Source of the DNA: Bin5 sp965200615
GTDB taxonomy: Bacteria > Chloroflexota > Anaerolineae > Caldilineales > Caldilineaceae
Direction: 5' to 3'
Assembly: GCA_965200615.1 (NCBI GenBank)
Contig: OZ241377.1
Location: 3,720,001 to 3,784,000 of the forward strand
DNA length: 64,000 bases
Every line of letters begins with the position of its first letter. Within the stretch, counting starts at the first letter, position 1. Shown here in pieces: positions 60,686 to 64,000 of this stretch. A model generated the notes under the pieces. That model was given only the letters and a program-made list of their open reading frames with translations, made no database searches and had not been told where the DNA came from. A program made the translations under genes and the position numbers.

Positions 60686-61723
60686 TCACTCCGGAAACAA
60701 CAGGACAGACTTGGTCCCTTCACCGGTCTGCACCCGCCGCACCGCCGCCAGGATATCATCCAGCCCGCAGCGTGTCGAAATCACCGCCTCGATTTCCTGA
60801 GTGTGTTCGCCAACAAAACTGAATGCTTTGTGGAACTGCTTCACCGATGAGGCAAACGTCCCAGTCAAAATAATCTCTCCGTAATGGATCCTGCGGGGAT
60901 CAACAGTTATCATCTCACCACGCGGTGTGCCCCCAAACACATTGAAGACGCCACCGTTCCGCACGAGCGGCAGATAGCTCTCCATCACCTGCGGGATGCC
61001 GACAGCCGCGATGACAACGTCGGCGCCAACTACAGTCAGATCGCGCACCACCGCCGCCGCGTCATCCTCTTCCGGATTGACCACTCTCATCGCGCCCAGG
61101 CTCAGGGCCTTGGCCAGTCGGTCCTCGTTCATGTCTATGCAGACGACGTCGGCGCCCAGCGCGTTCGACACGATAGTATGCAATAGACCCAACGGACCCG
61201 CTCCAACCACAACGACCGTATCACCGGCCTTCGTCCCGCACTGATCGGCGGCCGCTATGCAACAGGAGGTCGGCTCTATCATCGCCGCCAGGTCAAACGG
61301 CATGTCACCGATGTCAATGACCCCGCCCAACCCAACAACCTCCGCCGGGATCCTCACGTATTCCGCGAATCCACCGTCGTCGCCATGTCCCAGTCCATGC
61401 TCCTCCAGGCAGAGACTGTTGCGACCCTGGCGGCAGTAAAAGCAGTCGCCGCAGGCGGCAATCGGATACACCGCTACGCGCTGGCCGACGTGCATGCCCG
61501 CCCCTTCCGTTCCGGTTCCCAACTCAACGATCGTCCCGGCAACCTCATGCCCCAGAATCGCGGGAAGTTCGGCAGGAATCCCGGCTCCGCTCAGGATCTT
61601 GACGTCGGTTGCGCAAATGCCGGACGCCCTGACCTTCACGACTACCTCACCGCTGCGGGCTCGGGGCCGCGGGACTTCGGCTATTCTGATCTCATTCTTC
61701 CTGTAAACGACTGCCGCCTTCAT
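60686..61723 (-). CDS. Zinc-dependent medium-chain alcohol dehydrogenase
   Basis: NAD(P)-dependent dehydrogenase of the sorbitol/threonine dehydrogenase group. Catalytic zinc residues in SGICATDV and GHEVAGTIVELG; structural zinc cysteines in ACGDCFYCRQGRNSLC (four Cys); Rossmann motif VVVVGAGPLGLLHTIV. 345 residues, normal. Its start codon lies 32 bp inside the end of the CcmI-like gene. The substrate (polyol, 2-deoxy-sugar or alcohol) is not evident. Confidence 0.93.
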   Translation of the reverse strand: MKAAVVYRKNEIRIAEVPRPRARSGEVVVKVRASGICATDVKILSGAGIPAELPAILGHEVAGTIVELGTGTEGAGMHVGQRVAVYPIAACGDCFYCRQGRNSLCLEEHGLGHGDDGGFAEYVRIPAEVVGLGGVIDIGDMPFDLAAMIEPTSCCIAAADQCGTKAGDTVVVVGAGPLGLLHTIVSNALGADVVCIDMNEDRLAKALSLGAMRVVNPEEDDAAAVVRDLTVVGADVVIAAVGIPQVMESYLPLVRNGGVFNVFGGTPRGEMITVDPRRIHYGEIILTGTFASSVKQFHKAFSFVGEHTQEIEAVISTRCGLDDILAAVRRVQTGEGTKSVLLFPE

Positions 61724-62093
61724 CCGGGAGCAGTTCCTCTACCCTGCGCCGATTCAATATCTCGAGCTCCAGCCGTTCATTCTGCTGAATGAAATGCGTC
61801 CCCGAACTATCCGTACCGTCGTACTGCGCGTCTATCAGTTCGATCAGCCTCAACGCCCTGTTACGCAGAATCCGGTTGAAACGCTCGAAGTCTGCGTCCT
61901 CGATCTTGCCGACTCCGTGATCGAACTCAAGATCCCTGATCGCCTCCAACGCGACCTCTTTGCGGGTAAGCAGGTCGGCCAGCCGCTCTCCTTCCGTCGA
62001 GACCGAGGTCTCTGTCCGGCTGAATAGAGGCCAAACGACGTATCCCACCGCCGCAATGCCCACTACACTAATCAGTATTAGTGTTATCCACAT
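61692..62093 (-). CDS. CcmI-like cytochrome c biogenesis protein (short form)
   Basis: A 133-residue protein with one N-terminal helix (ITLILISVVGIAAVGYVVWPLF) and a coiled-coil region (ADLLTRKEVALEAIRDLEFDHGVGKIEDADFERF) that resembles the N-terminal part of CcmI/CycH, without the TPR repeats. It lies 20 bp after ccmF on the same strand, the place where such short proteins occur in Chloroflexota-type cytochrome c maturation loci. It overlaps the dehydrogenase gene by 32 bp, so the exact C-terminus (Glu-rich) is in overlapping sequence. Confidence 0.72.
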   Translation of the reverse strand: MWITLILISVVGIAAVGYVVWPLFSRTETSVSTEGERLADLLTRKEVALEAIRDLEFDHGVGKIEDADFERFNRILRNRALRLIELIDAQYDGTDSSGTHFIQQNERLELEILNRRRVEELLPDEGGSRLQEE

Positions 62094-62113
62094 ATTTTCC
62101 GGACCCCCCTCCT

Positions 62114-64000
62114 TCAGGCCGTCGCCTGTCCTGCCGCCGCTCCTTCAGGCAAAGGGGTAGTCAACTCTCGCGAGGAACGCGCAGGCAGCGGATGGGGCCA
62201 TACACTGACAAGTGTGCCCACCACAACAAGCAGCCCGCCGACCCACATCCACATCGTAAGCGGATTAATGTAAACGGTGAAGGTCGCGCTGCTGCCGTCG
62301 CCCTCCCAGCCGTTGAGAATCACATATACGTCTTCAGCAGGTGTCATACGCAGCCCGACTTCGCTCGTTGGCTGGTCCGGCGTCTTTTCGTAGATGTTGC
62401 GGCGGGGGAAAAGCTTTCCCAGCGGCCGGCCGGAGGACGCGTCTGACACGTTGAGATTGGCCCTTATCTCGGTATGGTTGCTCTTCCGCTCCGATTCGAG
62501 GGCGACATATTGCAGCGTATATCCGGCAAGCTCGACCGAGTCCCCTTGGCTCAAGGTGACGTGCGTCGTCGACTGGTAAAACTCGTTTCCAATAATAGCG
62601 ACCCCAATCAACACAATGCCGAAATGAATGACGTACCCCCCATAGCGGCGTCCATTGCGGCGGATCAAACCCCACAGAGCGGCGGGGAACGGTTCCCCTC
62701 TTGACCGCCGCCGCGCAGTTGCCCCCCGCGCAAACTCCTGAACAATTGTCGCCGCCACGAATATGCAGACACTGAACCCGACAATCGGAAAGACGTTTCG
62801 GCTTGTGAGAAGCAGAAAGGGAACCGAAACCAATGCTGCCGCCAGCGGCCACGTGAACTGTCTTCGCAGAGCCTTCGCGCCCGTTCGCCGCCATCCCAGC
62901 AGCGGACCGACGCCCATCAAAACAAACAGCAGCAGGAAGAGAGGACCCGCCACCCGATTGAACCATGGCGCCGCCACCGAGATCCGTTCCCCCGTCAGGA
63001 TCTCGCTGAACATGGGGTAGAAAGTACCCCACAGCACAACGAATGCTATGCCGGCGAACAACCAGTTATTGGCCAGGAAGGCCCCTTCGCGGCTCGAGAT
63101 TGAATCGATCTCGTTTTCGCCCTGCAGGAAGGGCAGGCGCTGAAAGAGAAGGAGCAGAAACCCGACCGTAATCACCGCCAGGAAAACGAGGAAGTAGGGG
63201 CCCACCGGGCTCTGCGCAAAGCTGTGAACGCTGCTCAGAATGCCGCTGCGCGTCGTGAAGGTACCGAGGATGACCAGGGTAAACGTCAGCCATATCAGCG
63301 TGACGTTCCACACCTTCAGAATGCCGCGCTGCTCCTGAATGATGATACTGTGCAGAAATGCCGTCGCAGTCAGCCACGGCAGGAAACTGGCGTTCTCCAC
63401 CGGGTCCCAGGCCCAGTATCCGCCCCAGCCCAGCTCCATGTACGCCCACTGGCTGCCCATGATGATGCCCGCCGAGAGAAACATCCACGGGATCAGCGTC
63501 CAGCGCCGCACAGTCCGCACCCAGCGCCGGTCCAGGCGCCTGCTCAACAGAGCGGCGACCGCAAACGCGAAGGGTACACTCAGCCCAACCCAGCCCAGGT
63601 AGAGCATGACCGGGTGGATCACCATCCAGTAGTTTTGGAGCAACGGGTTCAGTCCGCGCCCATCACTCGGCGCCACGCCTATCTGTTCAAAGGGGTTCGC
63701 GCTGAAGACCAGCAGGACAAGGAAAAACAGAAGTATCGCCAGCAGAGTCCCGTTGACGTAGGGCATCAGCGTGCGCTGTCTCGTTCGAAATGTCAGCGCT
63801 GCCGCCGTAGTGAATAGACTGAGCAGGAGAGTCCAGAAGAGGAGACTGCCGGCCTGACCGCCCCAAATTGCGGCGAACTTGTAGAAGCTGGGTAGACTTC
63901 GCTCTGAACTGTTCCAGATATAGGCGATCTGGAACTGGTCTGTCAGCAGACCGTACCACAGGATGATCGCAGAGACACCTACCAGTCCGCAAACAGCGTA
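62114..64000 (-). CDS. ccmF: Cytochrome c maturation protein CcmF (heme lyase), partial
   Basis: Membrane subunit of system I cytochrome c assembly that ligates heme to apocytochrome. The frame is open to the right edge: 628 residues are seen, the first about 30-60 are missing. Landmarks are IWNSSERSLPSFYKFAAIWGGQAGSLLFW (in pieces; the heme-handling WGGQAGS motif), WAYMELGWGGYWAWDPVENASFLPW (WWD-domain part) and HSFAQSPVGPYF. Around ten to twelve helices are followed by a periplasmic domain near the C-terminus and a last helix. An internal ATG at 63766 is not the true start, since the upstream homologous part continues in frame. Confidence 0.94.
   Translation of the reverse strand, partial: YAVCGLVGVSAIILWYGLLTDQFQIAYIWNSSERSLPSFYKFAAIWGGQAGSLLFWTLLLSLFTTAAALTFRTRQRTLMPYVNGTLLAILLFFLVLLVFSANPFEQIGVAPSDGRGLNPLLQNYWMVIHPVMLYLGWVGLSVPFAFAVAALLSRRLDRRWVRTVRRWTLIPWMFLSAGIIMGSQWAYMELGWGGYWAWDPVENASFLPWLTATAFLHSIIIQEQRGILKVWNVTLIWLTFTLVILGTFTTRSGILSSVHSFAQSPVGPYFLVFLAVITVGFLLLLFQRLPFLQGENEIDSISSREGAFLANNWLFAGIAFVVLWGTFYPMFSEILTGERISVAAPWFNRVAGPLFLLLFVLMGVGPLLGWRRTGAKALRRQFTWPLAAALVSVPFLLLTSRNVFPIVGFSVCIFVAATIVQEFARGATARRRSRGEPFPAALWGLIRRNGRRYGGYVIHFGIVLIGVAIIGNEFYQSTTHVTLSQGDSVELAGYTLQYVALESERKSNHTEIRANLNVSDASSGRPLGKLFPRRNIYEKTPDQPTSEVGLRMTPAEDVYVILNGWEGDGSSATFTVYINPLTMWMWVGGLLVVVGTLVSVWPHPLPARSSRELTTPLPEGAAAGQATA

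Noticed and set aside
1..64000. CRISPR arrays, insertion sequences, prophage, replication origin, rRNA
   Set aside because: No regularly spaced repeats, transposase or integrase motifs, terminal inverted repeats, DnaA-box cluster or rRNA sequence were seen.

Overview
The window is about 60% GC and is densely packed with bacterial genes, most of them in short operons with 4-bp (ATGA) stop/start overlaps. I infer a Chloroflexota bacterium (Caldilineales/Anaerolineae-like). The grounds are three high-capacity ABC uptake operons with long acidic lipoprotein receptors, a fused CrtYcd lycopene cyclase together with CruF, a bacterial beta-RFAP-synthase-like GHMP protein, and the overall gene style. 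This is inference; no rRNA or complete phylogenetic marker set is present. I saw no transposase, phage gene or CRISPR array.

Layout. 1-4.5 kb (minus): oligopeptide ABC operon (ATPase, lipoprotein receptor, permease running off the left edge) with a strong promoter and a cluster of TTGCA sites upstream. 5-12.8 kb: carotenoid region. Phytoene synthase (minus) is divergent from a CarH/LitR-like B12-binding MerR regulator (plus), which is followed by crtYcd, a secreted protein, cruF, plsY, a family 2 glycosyltransferase and a phosphopantetheinyl transferase. No crtI is visible in the window. 13-16.6 kb: small membrane proteins, peroxiredoxin, a lipase-like hydrolase and TrpF. 16.7-24.7 kb (minus): sugar-type ABC operon (receptor, two permeases, single-domain ATPase) continuing into a 989-residue FtsX-type permease and a beta-RFAP-synthase-like protein. 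25-32 kb: PrmA-RsmE, an EamA transporter, and ABC-F, CoaE, a small membrane protein and DnaJ. 32.5-38.4 kb (plus): complete branched-chain amino-acid-type ABC operon (livK-H-M-G-F). 38.5-44 kb: hydroxyacid dehydrogenase, Gfo/Idh oxidoreductase, bL33, a complete tRNA-Lys(CTT) unit, M29 aminopeptidase and homocysteine S-methyltransferase. 44-50 kb: lipoprotein cytochrome c, pterin carbinolamine dehydratase, RlmB-CysS, PIN-TRAM protein and a glycosyltransferase. 50-55.5 kb: two fold-type-II PLP enzymes flanking an ABC-2 exporter, with a decayed copy of one of them in between. 55.6-64 kb: XseA, an arsenic cassette (arsR, frameshifted arsM, MFS exporter), a metallo-beta-lactamase-fold protein that lacks its metal motif, a zinc alcohol dehydrogenase, and the start of a cytochrome c maturation locus (CcmI-like, CcmF) running off the right edge.

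The most interesting points are these. (1) A tightly coupled carotenoid glycolipid cluster that includes PlsY, regulated by a CarH-like protein with altered cobalamin-pocket residues, an extra C-terminal domain and a 16-bp-periodic GTAC operator array across its own start codon. (2) A strong hairpin right after the receptor gene in all three ABC uptake operons. (3) A 94%-identical truncated gene fragment that brackets a probably acquired lipoprotein gene. (4) An arsenic cassette with arsM broken exactly in its SAM motif, next to an MFS exporter with an inserted four-cysteine loop.
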